Source of the DNA: CAYYYG01 sp964490875
GTDB lineage: Bacteria; Patescibacteriota; Microgenomatia; UBA1406; GWC2-37-13
Assembly (NCBI GenBank): GCA_964490875.1
Contig: CAZBEF010000026.1
Span: 1-6,217, forward strand
Length of the DNA stretch: 6,217 nucleotides
Direction: 5' to 3'
Part shown: positions 1 through 5,915 of the stretch, piece by piece
How the letters are laid out: the number at the start of each line of letters is the position of its first letter
How positions within the stretch are numbered: position 1 is the stretch's first letter
The notes under the pieces: model-generated
Databases searched by the model: none
What the model saw: the letters and a program-made list of their open reading frames with translations, nothing else
What the model was told of the DNA's origin: nothing
Made by a program: the position numbers and the translations under genes

Positions 1-105
1 AAAGCCCAATCGGTTGCGGCGTTTTTTTTGATGTTTACGATTTATTATGTGGCATATTTTCTTTCGATTGATGCTGCAGCAGGGTTTATTGACCTAATAA
101 TGTAA
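1..105 (+). CDS. C-terminal end of an unidentified membrane protein (partial)
   Basis: Reading from base 1, 34 sense codons run to a TAA at 103-105; the gene begins before the window. The peptide is strongly hydrophobic: residues 5-21 (VAAFFLMFTIYYVAYFL) form a likely last transmembrane helix, followed by a short tail SIDAAAGFIDLIM. The other two plus frames are interrupted by TGA within this stretch, and the minus frames give no start codon with a sensible protein. A hydrophobic helix running cleanly into a stop supports a true gene end, but the fragment is too short to assign a family. No terminator hairpin is visible between it and the sigma factor gene 75 bp downstream on the same strand. 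Confidence 0.5.
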   Translation, partial: KAQSVAAFFLMFTIYYVAYFLSIDAAAGFIDLIM

Positions 106-120
106 TGGTTTATCTGCGTG

Positions 121-142
121 TTTTGCATTCATCATTTTGCAT
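121..142. repeat. 8-bp direct repeat upstream of the sigma factor gene
   Basis: TTTTGCAT occurs at 121-128 and again at 135-142, a 14-bp period, just upstream of the TATAAT box at 170-175. A related GCATTTTG lies at 149-156. Repeated sites upstream of a promoter can bind a regulator, but the 14-bp spacing is not a full two helical turns and the sequence is A+T-rich, so chance is possible. Confidence 0.3.
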
Positions 143-169
143 AATAGAGCATTTTGTCAATCTATTCGG

Positions 170-175
170 TATAAT
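170..175 (+). promoter_or_regulatory. Putative -10 box of the sigma factor gene
   Basis: A perfect TATAAT lies only 5 bases before the ATG at 181. Transcription would be expected to begin about 7 bases downstream of the box, at the A of the ATG, giving a leaderless message. No good -35 hexamer is found 16-18 bp upstream; TTGTCA at 154-159 is only 10 bp away, which is too close for a normal sigma-70 promoter. No Shine-Dalgarno sequence precedes the ATG. Confidence 0.5.
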
Positions 176-180
176 TTAGT

Positions 181-990
181 ATGGGAAATGCAGAAAATAT
201 TCATCCATATCCGCTCGATCGCCATAACCCGAATAAACAGTCTGATTTTATGATATACCGTAAATATCAACCGGAATTCACCGAACCTGAAAGGAGAATA
301 GAAGTAGATACTTTTGATAGAACTTACGCAGAAGTTCATTCCTATTTTCCGCCTTTAGATGTAGCTATACGAATGCAGCTTATTGATCAAATGGGATCTG
401 ATGACATTCAAACTGCACAAGAAGCAGCGCGAGTATTATTTTTATCATTATTGCCCAAAGTAGCCGGAATGGTATTGTATTACGATCGTGAACACATAGA
501 TAAAAATGAAGTGTATCAAGAAGCGTCTTTAAAATTGTTAAAATGGCTGCCAACATATAATCCAGCAAAAGGTGAATTTGATAAATTTACTAGTCGTGGC
601 ATTAAAACAATTATTCGAACAGTTAAAGGGAAATTAGCCGGGCGGCAATATTGGCGAACGGAAGACGGATCACCACGCTATCCATTATCAACAGAAATGA
701 TGGAAGAAACTGGGCAATTGGGCAAATGTTCTGGTGAAACTCCGGAACAAAGTGTTTTAAGAGATGAAACTCGAAGAGAACAAGTTGCTGTTTTTAATGA
801 AGTGTATGGTATGTTGTCTGAAGAAGAACAAGCCGTAATTTCGTTGAGACATGGATTAAATTCAGATGAGTTGAGTTTACAAGAAATTGCAGAAGTTCTA
901 AGCCTGCCAATATCGAATATAAGATCCAGATATTATAGGGCATTAAACAAATTAGATATAAGAGCCGCTAAAAAATTAGGTTATGAGTAA
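181..990 (+). CDS. Sigma-70 family RNA polymerase sigma factor
   Basis: The 269-residue product has the two core modules of a sigma-70 family factor. Residues about 80-153 match region 2: a helical segment, then DKNEVYQEASLKLLKWLPTY, equivalent to the family's eDl.QE..l.l...f core, then NPAKGEFDKFTSRGIKTIIR, matching the usual fDp.kG.F..y....ir of regions 2.3-2.4. Residues about 211-260 match region 4: LSEEEQAVISLRHGL, then SLQEIAEVLSLPISNIRSRY as the helix-turn-helix that contacts the -35 element. A polar linker (about 155-195) joins them. The first 75 residues, His/Pro-rich at the start, match nothing I recognise. There is no obvious full region 1 or 3, so it is closer to an alternative factor than a housekeeping one. 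ATG 181 is chosen because TATAAT lies just upstream; ATG 250 is the next in-frame choice and also lacks a ribosome-binding site. The coding sequence looks more A+T-rich than the next gene. No adjacent anti-sigma gene is seen. Confidence 0.88.
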   Translation: MGNAENIHPYPLDRHNPNKQSDFMIYRKYQPEFTEPERRIEVDTFDRTYAEVHSYFPPLDVAIRMQLIDQMGSDDIQTAQEAARVLFLSLLPKVAGMVLYYDREHIDKNEVYQEASLKLLKWLPTYNPAKGEFDKFTSRGIKTIIRTVKGKLAGRQYWRTEDGSPRYPLSTEMMEETGQLGKCSGETPEQSVLRDETRREQVAVFNEVYGMLSEEEQAVISLRHGLNSDELSLQEIAEVLSLPISNIRSRYYRALNKLDIRAAKKLGYE

Positions 991-1006
991 GTGCATAATC
1001 TTTTTT
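979..1006 (+). terminator. Weak intrinsic terminator overlapping the sigma factor stop
   Basis: GGTTATG (979-985) pairs with CATAATC (994-1000), including one G-U pair, around an 8-nt loop, followed directly by six Ts (1001-1006). The TAA stop at 988-990 lies in the loop. The stem is short and A+T-rich, so termination may be partial, but the stem plus U-run layout is correct and falls exactly at the gene end. Confidence 0.45.
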
Positions 1007-1018
1007 ATCTTACATTAA

Positions 1019-1047
1019 TTCACAAAAATGCTTGCGATCCGTATACA
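1019..1047 (+). promoter_or_regulatory. Putative promoter of the surface protein gene
   Basis: TTCACA (1019-1024) and TATACA (1042-1047) are separated by exactly 17 bp, each a fair match to the sigma-70 consensus. The predicted start of transcription falls about 1054-1056, at the ATG of 1056, so the message would have almost no leader. An overlapping alternative -10 is TACAAT (1044-1049). Confidence 0.45.
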
Positions 1048-1055
1048 ATGAAAGT

Positions 1056-3839
1056 ATGTCTGCAAAGATAGGGAGTATTTTTATTGGAATAATCATTCTT
1101 TTTATTTTTATTGCCAGATCGGTTTTCGCTTTGGATTTCGGGCAGGCATATATTCGATTCGATAGAATGCAGACGTCTTCTGCATTATCGGGCTTAGTCT
1201 GCGCCAAACCTTCGTCGGCCGGCGCAGGCAACGAGGCAAAGGTGCAGGTAATTTTTCCTTCCGATTTCAGCATCAATACTTCAACCAGTAACTGGACTAC
1301 ATCAACAACTAACTTGCCCGGCGGTACAACGGCGTGGCCGTCTATCGGAGCATCTGCTTCTACAGTAAGCGGTACAACAGTAACATTCTCAGGAGGCGAT
1401 CTGACAAATGGAGCTTCAACCTACTGTTTCCGATTCACCGGAAATTCTTCTACAACGGCTTCGACAACGGGAAATAAAAATGGATATATACGTACTTTAT
1501 TGTCTGATGATACTGTTGTAAATTCCACTCAGTTTGGCGTTGTACTGGTAAACAATGATCAAGTCACTGTCACGGCGACAGTTCCAGCGAATTCTACAGA
1601 TTTTTCGGCCGTACTTACCCAGCTTACTCCCGGCACACAGTTTAATCAGAATACAGAGATAGAATATCAGCTCACGTACGGATCAACATTATCAACTGCG
1701 GCGAATATTACTGTTCAGGCAGAATGGAGCCGTGGTACAGTTTCCGGCGATGTAAATCCATCGGTGGATATCCTGGACTATGTTGTAGGCAGTGCGAGTA
1801 ACGGCTATGGGGGAGCGGCGCCCGTTATCGACACAGTAAACCGCACCATAAGCTGGGAAATCAATTCGTTTCCCGCAAATACCACCGGTCAAACCGTCAC
1901 CTTTACATTAAAAACAAATTCATCATACACTGGTTCAAGCACTGTCTCTTTCTCTGTAAGCGGGCGGGTGATTGGCCCAGGCGCACAGACCGCAGACAGC
2001 ACTGTAACCGCATCGTATCTTTACAATCCGCCGCCAACGCCCACACCTACTCCGACATCTATTCCGACGCCAACATTTACTCTTACTCCAACTCCAGCTC
2101 TTACGAACACACCAACTCCCGGGCCTTCGGCGACACCGCGGCCTCCAACTTCTAATCCAACACCACCACTTACTGCAACACCTGTGCCGACTCGTCCGTT
2201 TGTGTTTGATTCAATCGATGTAGATACCATTTCTTCCGACAGCGCAAACATTCGGGTGGTGACATCACAGGAATCGACACTGCAGTTTCAATATGGAACA
2301 TCGGCTGAAGATTTGAGTGAATCCGTTGATGTGAATGATTTCTACAATCAGCATATTGTATCGCTCCTAAACCTTACGCCAAACACACGCTACTATTTCA
2401 AAATAACGGCAAAAAATAGAACAGGTTCTACAATCCGCTCCGATATATTTACATTTGTTACCGCGCTTGCCGGGGAAAAACCAGAATTTATCGGATCTTC
2501 TCTTATCGTAACCAGCCAGAAAGTACTGATGTATTCACCGGCATTATTTCCAAATATTGGCGGAGCACCGATTGTTTTCTCGTTACCTGCTAATACACCA
2601 TTCGAAGTAAACTTTAGGTTCGCCCAGAGTGATTTAATAGACCAGTCTAAGCTTTTGCTTCGCAATAAAGAACAATTACGTAACGGTCCGGTCAATTCCG
2701 TGGACATGACGCAGCTTGTGCGGGAAATATTTTCTGGGAAACTAAAATCTACCATCGAAATCGGAACATACGAAGTTATCGCCAAAGTTCACGACATCAA
2801 TGGCAATATTTTCGAGCAGCATATCGCGGACTTAAAAAATACGCAGCCCATTACTGTGCGTGAAGCAGGTTCGGCCAAACCAATTGAACATGCACGGATA
2901 CTGTTGTATGTATATAATTCTGCTCTCCGCTCGTACGAGTTGATCTCCAATAGTTCGGTTCCCATTCCCAATCCGGCTTTCACCAATGTTCAAGGAGAAG
3001 CGGCAGTAGTTCTTCCGCATGGAAGTTATAAACTTGATATTTCGGCAAACGGCTATGTTTCAAAAACAGTTCCGTTTACGTTGGGGAGCCGTGAAGGCGA
3101 AGATTTTCCGCAGGTTTTTCTGGAGAAAGAGCCGTTTAACTTTGTTGCCAAAATCAGATATTTTTACGAAACGTTTATCGACGCGTTTGCATCTACTCAG
3201 CAGTTTGTTTTCAGCATTTCGTATTCGATGCGGTTTTTTGAGTTGGTATCGTTGGGAGTCACACTGGCATTATCATATATTATTTTGCTGGCATTAAGTG
3301 CCAAACTGCGGGTGCCAGCGCATTCAGTAATTGATTCTATGCTGCATTGTGTAGCTATTCATCCGGTTATTGGAAATCAGACAGAAGATTTGAAGGGGAT
3401 TGTGGCGGGCGAAAAGGATAAAACAGTAGAAAAAGCTGATGTATATTTGTTAAACAAAAATCATAAAGTACTGAGTCATGCGGTTTCGGATAAAGACGGC
3501 GTGTTTGTTTTTAAGGTTGAAAAACGGAAGGCAGAAAGTGCGCATTATCATATCGAAGTGATTGCGAAAGGTTTTGAACCGATGATTTTTGACATACAAA
3601 ATTCGGCTGATCCTATGTATCGTTTGAATAGTTCTGTTCAAATGAATTCTACAATCGGCGAGTTGAAGCATTATGTGCATGATATTGCCGAAATGGGGTT
3701 TGAGCTGTTTTTAATTTTGGCCTGCGCCTTTGAAGTAGTAATCGGGTTGGTTCTTGGATGGGAGAAGGTAGTTGTGTTTGTGGCTGCATCGCTCATTGCG
3801 AGTGTGGTTTGGTTCCGGCATATGGAGAAACGAATGTAG
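1056..3839 (+). CDS. Membrane-anchored multidomain surface protein (beta domains, Thr/Pro linker, FN3, CarboxypepD_reg-like)
   Basis: The 927-residue product starts at ATG 1056. A TTG at 1032 is in frame but would add eight residues before the signal peptide and overlap the promoter. Order of parts: signal peptide 1-25 (hydrophobic 5-19, likely cut after SVFA); secreted beta-rich domain about 26-165, with C49 and C124 able to form a disulfide; DUF11-like beta domain about 166-324; Thr/Pro linker 325-381; fibronectin type III domain about 382-469 (LTPNTRYYFKITAKN is its typical last strands); an unassigned segment 470-598; carboxypeptidase-regulatory-like domain about 599-692 (GSYKLDISANGYVSKTV); membrane helix about 727-748; a second such domain about 779-865 (DKDGVFVFKV, IEVIAKGFEP); and membrane helices about 880-901 and 903-920 with a basic tail RHMEKRM. 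It is probably an envelope-anchored adhesin or structural protein. No catalytic motif, LPXTG signal or anti-sigma motif is seen. It stands alone between a terminator and the convergent spacer. Exact function is unknown. Confidence 0.85.
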   Translation: MSAKIGSIFIGIIILFIFIARSVFALDFGQAYIRFDRMQTSSALSGLVCAKPSSAGAGNEAKVQVIFPSDFSINTSTSNWTTSTTNLPGGTTAWPSIGASASTVSGTTVTFSGGDLTNGASTYCFRFTGNSSTTASTTGNKNGYIRTLLSDDTVVNSTQFGVVLVNNDQVTVTATVPANSTDFSAVLTQLTPGTQFNQNTEIEYQLTYGSTLSTAANITVQAEWSRGTVSGDVNPSVDILDYVVGSASNGYGGAAPVIDTVNRTISWEINSFPANTTGQTVTFTLKTNSSYTGSSTVSFSVSGRVIGPGAQTADSTVTASYLYNPPPTPTPTPTSIPTPTFTLTPTPALTNTPTPGPSATPRPPTSNPTPPLTATPVPTRPFVFDSIDVDTISSDSANIRVVTSQESTLQFQYGTSAEDLSESVDVNDFYNQHIVSLLNLTPNTRYYFKITAKNRTGSTIRSDIFTFVTALAGEKPEFIGSSLIVTSQKVLMYSPALFPNIGGAPIVFSLPANTPFEVNFRFAQSDLIDQSKLLLRNKEQLRNGPVNSVDMTQLVREIFSGKLKSTIEIGTYEVIAKVHDINGNIFEQHIADLKNTQPITVREAGSAKPIEHARILLYVYNSALRSYELISNSSVPIPNPAFTNVQGEAAVVLPHGSYKLDISANGYVSKTVPFTLGSREGEDFPQVFLEKEPFNFVAKIRYFYETFIDAFASTQQFVFSISYSMRFFELVSLGVTLALSYIILLALSAKLRVPAHSVIDSMLHCVAIHPVIGNQTEDLKGIVAGEKDKTVEKADVYLLNKNHKVLSHAVSDKDGVFVFKVEKRKAESAHYHIEVIAKGFEPMIFDIQNSADPMYRLNSSVQMNSTIGELKHYVHDIAEMGFELFLILACAFEVVIGLVLGWEKVVVFVAASLIASVVWFRHMEKRM
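2028..2198 (+). repeat. Thr/Pro-rich linker coding repeat (57 residues)
   Basis: This stretch encodes residues 325-381 of the surface protein, made almost wholly of TP and PT dipeptides with scattered Ser, Ala, Asn and Leu. The DNA is a degenerate repeat of ccnacn-type hexamers rather than a perfect tandem array. It separates the N-terminal beta domains from the FN3 domain and would be an extended stalk. Such Thr/Ser/Pro segments are common O-glycosylation targets in secreted proteins; glycosylation here is inference. Confidence 0.85.
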
Positions 3840-3874
3840 GTTGTAGTCTATTCAGATAATATATATGTTCGCTC

Positions 3875-3942
3875 GATACGAATTTTTTTCACCGCCTCAC
3901 CCACTGCTGTGGGGCCCAGGCGATTGTGAAAAAAATTGTATC
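3875..3942. repeat. Large compound inverted repeat in the convergent spacer
   Basis: Three nested stems share one axis. The outer stem is GATAC (3875-3879) with GTATC (3938-3942), then, past a single bulged G, AATTTTTTTCAC (3881-3892) with GTGAAAAAAATT (3926-3937). The middle stem is CGCCT (3893-3897) with AGGCG (3918-3922), with ATT (3923-3925) bulged. The inner stem is CCCAC (3900-3904) with GTGGG (3909-3913) around the loop TGCT. The T-run is on the 5' side and the A-run on the 3' side on both strands, so it is not an ordinary intrinsic terminator. It could be a structured RNA element, a REP-like or miniature mobile element, or a cruciform boundary between the convergent genes. Confidence 0.65.
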
Positions 3943-3952
3943 TTCGTTCTGT

Positions 3953-3993
3953 AGAAAATCTGGTAGGTGGCAGAATCTACCAGATTTTCTTCT
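3953..3993. terminator. Probable bidirectional terminator between the convergent genes
   Basis: AGAAAATCTGGTAG (3953-3966) and CTACCAGATTTTCT (3977-3990) form a perfect 14-bp inverted repeat around a 10-nt loop. On the plus strand the stem runs into a T-rich tract (TTTTCTTCT), suiting termination of the surface protein gene. On the minus strand it begins 5 bases after the TAA of the glycosyltransferase gene, and the stem's own 3' arm supplies TTTTCT. Neither side has a long uninterrupted U-run, so efficiency is uncertain. Confidence 0.72.
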
Positions 3994-3994
3994 A

Positions 3995-5875
3995 TTACAA
4001 CGCATCATACGCCTTTTTCGTCGCGGCATCGTTTGGATTCAGCTGCAGTGATTTCTCCAGCGCTGCTTTTGCCTCCTTATTGCGATTCATTGCCATATAC
4101 ACTTGCGCCAGCCTATTGTAGAAAATTGCTGTTTCTTCGCCATGTTTAAATCCCTGCTGCATGTAGAAATCCATTTTCTGCGGATTATTCTCCAGATAAT
4201 AAATCACCGCGAGGTTGAAGTACGTCTGCCAGAGGTTGGGATTTATCTCGAGTGCTTTTTCAAAATTGGGAATTGCCTGTGCGCGCCGGTTTGTCATTTG
4301 ATACGCAAGCCCGAGATTGTTGTAGCCGTTCGGCTGTTTAGGGTTCAGTTCAATAGTTTTCTTCGCGTAATATTCGCCCTTTTTGAAGTCTTTCTGAGAA
4401 ATATATACGATAGAAAGTCCGTTGTATGCCTGCCAGAAATTAGGATTTTCTTTTAACGCCTGAAGGTAAAATTTTTCCGCCCGGTCCATCACATTGTAGT
4501 TCATATACAAAAATCCCAGATTATATAATGCGTCGGCATAATGTTTATTCATACTAATGGCAATAATAAACTCACGCTCGGCGCGGGCGACATCGCCCCG
4601 CTTTAGGTACACAGTGCCGACATTGTTGTGTGTTTTAAAGTCGGAAGGCGATGCGTCGGCCGTTGCCAGCCACAGATCGTCTTCGGTTTTCCAGGCTTGA
4701 TTGCGGACATACGTGCGGACAATGAGCGCCGAGGTTAATCCAAGAACCAATACAATGCCAAGAGTGCGGTATGCATTTCGTTTTAGAATCTGGTACATTC
4801 CAAGCGCAGTAATCGTGAGAATTCCCACCGCGCCTAAATAAACATATCGTTCTGCAAAAACCCACGAAAGCCTGAACGGCATAAGTGTCGGCAGAAGCGA
4901 CAGGACAAACCAGCTCAGCCAGAAAAACAACAGTTTGTTTTTTTTGAAAAGATACCCAATCAATCCTAAAAATCCCAACAAACCTATTCCCCGAAATACA
5001 AGTTCTACTGTTCCAAATCGAAGTTCGGAATGATAAATGGTTAATTTATCCGGCCAGAACAGCAGTTGAATATAGGAAGTAATGGCAATCGGAATCTGAA
5101 CGAGCGGATTATCGAGACCTTTCTGCAAATGATATTCTGCAGTGTGAGTATCAATCCTCTTCTGCGCCATTGGAATATAGAAAAATACCCAGGCACATGT
5201 CACCGCCGCAAACGGAATAAACCGCGGCCAATTCTTTTTAAGGTTCCCAAAGGATAATTCATACAGCATCAAAAGCAGGGGAAAGACGATTGCTTTTTCA
5301 GAAAGCAGAGTGGCCATAACAAAAGAAATAAATGAACTCACATACATCATTTTGTTAAACGAAGAATTTCGAGCTGAAATTCTTCCTCTTCTCGTTGAAT
5401 CATGACGCGCGTTATTTTCTCCATGCATGAAAAAATACAATGAAAGGAGGCAGAAGAATGAATACTGCACATACGGGCTGCCGGAAATCCAGGTGACCGA
5501 TTCGACAAATATCGGATGGACCGCCGCAATTATCGAAGTTATGAAGGCAACATCTTTATTGATCATTTTAGAAATAATCAGATAGATGAGGAATACATTC
5601 CAGATGTGAAAAAGCAGGCTTACCAGATGAAACGGCCAGGGAGCACCATTACCTAGGTTATACATTATTAAATACATGAGAGAACGCACCGATTCGGCTG
5701 GACTTTTGAAAAAAGGAATAAGATCGCTGAATTTGCGGTATGCATCCACGGCGCCGATGTCGTCTATCACAAACGCAAAGTTAAGGATGCTTTGGTAAGC
5801 TATAGCGATAAGGATGGTTAAAAATAAGAGCTGAAACCAGTTGGCAAAGATGAAGTTGGTGAATGTTTTTCTCAA
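3995..5875 (-). CDS. TMTC-like GT-C membrane glycosyltransferase with C-terminal TPR repeats
   Basis: The 626-residue product has about 11-13 membrane helices in residues 15-390 and six TPRs in about 413-616. The membrane half carries hallmarks of the GT-C/TMTC type: an acidic pair D38-D39 in the first outer loop (FVIDD), W80-PFHLVSLLFH, HPIFVESVTWISGSP at 120-134, SEK with a Pro at 192-199, PDKLTIYH at 275-282, and AERYVYL at 341-347, followed by R-Y-RN-WKTEDDLW (387-402) leading into the TPRs. Eukaryotic TMTC proteins transfer mannose from a lipid-phosphate donor to Ser/Thr of secreted proteins. Here donor and target are unknown; envelope protein O-glycosylation is the inferred role. The only usable start is TTG 5875-5873: an in-frame TGA lies at 5893-5891 and the next ATG is past the first helix and the DD motif. 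A basic, Ser/Arg-rich loop (153-177) is probably cytoplasmic. The gene converges on the surface protein gene and lies 40 bp downstream of another secreted protein gene on its own strand. Confidence 0.85.
   Translation of the reverse strand: MRKTFTNFIFANWFQLLFLTILIAIAYQSILNFAFVIDDIGAVDAYRKFSDLIPFFKSPAESVRSLMYLIMYNLGNGAPWPFHLVSLLFHIWNVFLIYLIISKMINKDVAFITSIIAAVHPIFVESVTWISGSPYVQYSFFCLLSLYFFMHGENNARHDSTRRGRISARNSSFNKMMYVSSFISFVMATLLSEKAIVFPLLLMLYELSFGNLKKNWPRFIPFAAVTCAWVFFYIPMAQKRIDTHTAEYHLQKGLDNPLVQIPIAITSYIQLLFWPDKLTIYHSELRFGTVELVFRGIGLLGFLGLIGYLFKKNKLLFFWLSWFVLSLLPTLMPFRLSWVFAERYVYLGAVGILTITALGMYQILKRNAYRTLGIVLVLGLTSALIVRTYVRNQAWKTEDDLWLATADASPSDFKTHNNVGTVYLKRGDVARAEREFIIAISMNKHYADALYNLGFLYMNYNVMDRAEKFYLQALKENPNFWQAYNGLSIVYISQKDFKKGEYYAKKTIELNPKQPNGYNNLGLAYQMTNRRAQAIPNFEKALEINPNLWQTYFNLAVIYYLENNPQKMDFYMQQGFKHGEETAIFYNRLAQVYMAMNRNKEAKAALEKSLQLNPNDAATKKAYDAL
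4028..4639 (-). repeat. Six tandem TPR units within the glycosyltransferase
   Basis: Residues about 413-446, 447-480, 481-514, 515-548, 549-581 and 582-616 each follow the 34-residue TPR pattern: an aromatic or Ala-rich first helix such as YNLGFLY or YNNLGLAY, then a second helix such as AIPNFEKALEINP. The fifth unit is the most divergent, with PQKMDFYMQQGFKHG in place of the usual A-YEKAL-NP. The repeats likely bind a protein partner or substrate. They follow the last membrane helix directly and end ten residues before the stop. Confidence 0.88.
5361..5385. repeat. Perfect 10-bp inverted repeat inside the glycosyltransferase gene
   Basis: GAAGAATTTC (5361-5370) and GAAATTCTTC (5376-5385) are perfect reverse complements around the 5-nt centre GAGCT. 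The flanks keep partial symmetry, with AACGA on one side and TCGTT on the other, offset by an 8-base insertion. The palindrome encodes RISARNSS within the basic loop at residues 153-177, a part that does not belong to the conserved membrane core. Confidence 0.7.
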
Positions 5876-5884
5876 AGTAGAATA

Positions 5885-5913
5885 ATTATTTCACTACCGA
5901 ATATGATTTTCAA
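5885..5913 (-). promoter_or_regulatory. Putative promoter of the glycosyltransferase gene
   Basis: On the minus strand TTGAAA (5913-5908) and AATAAT (5890-5885) are each one base from consensus and spaced exactly 17 bp apart. The -35 begins directly after the stop of the upstream gene. Predicted transcription start is near 5878, 0-3 bases before the TTG start codon at 5875, so the message would be nearly leaderless; no Shine-Dalgarno sequence is visible. Confidence 0.55.
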
Positions 5914-5915
5914 TC

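Noticed and set aside
154..159. TTGTCA as the -35 of the sigma factor promoter
   Set aside because: It is only 10 bp from the TATAAT box, too short for a sigma-70 promoter.
1032..1055. TTG at 1032 as the start of the surface protein
   Set aside because: It would add eight polar residues before a complete signal peptide, lacks a ribosome-binding site, and would overlap the likely -10 box; ATG 1056 gives a standard signal peptide.
1974..1983. GGCCCAGGCG shared with the compound hairpin at 3913-3922
   Set aside because: At 1974 it is ordinary coding sequence (GPGA) with no pairing arm nearby; a 10-bp match of this composition can arise by chance.
2393..2785. 130-codon open frame on the minus strand
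   Set aside because: It lies wholly within the well-supported surface protein gene and has no recognisable domain; it is a shadow frame, as is the Gly/Val-rich minus frame opposite the Thr/Pro linker.
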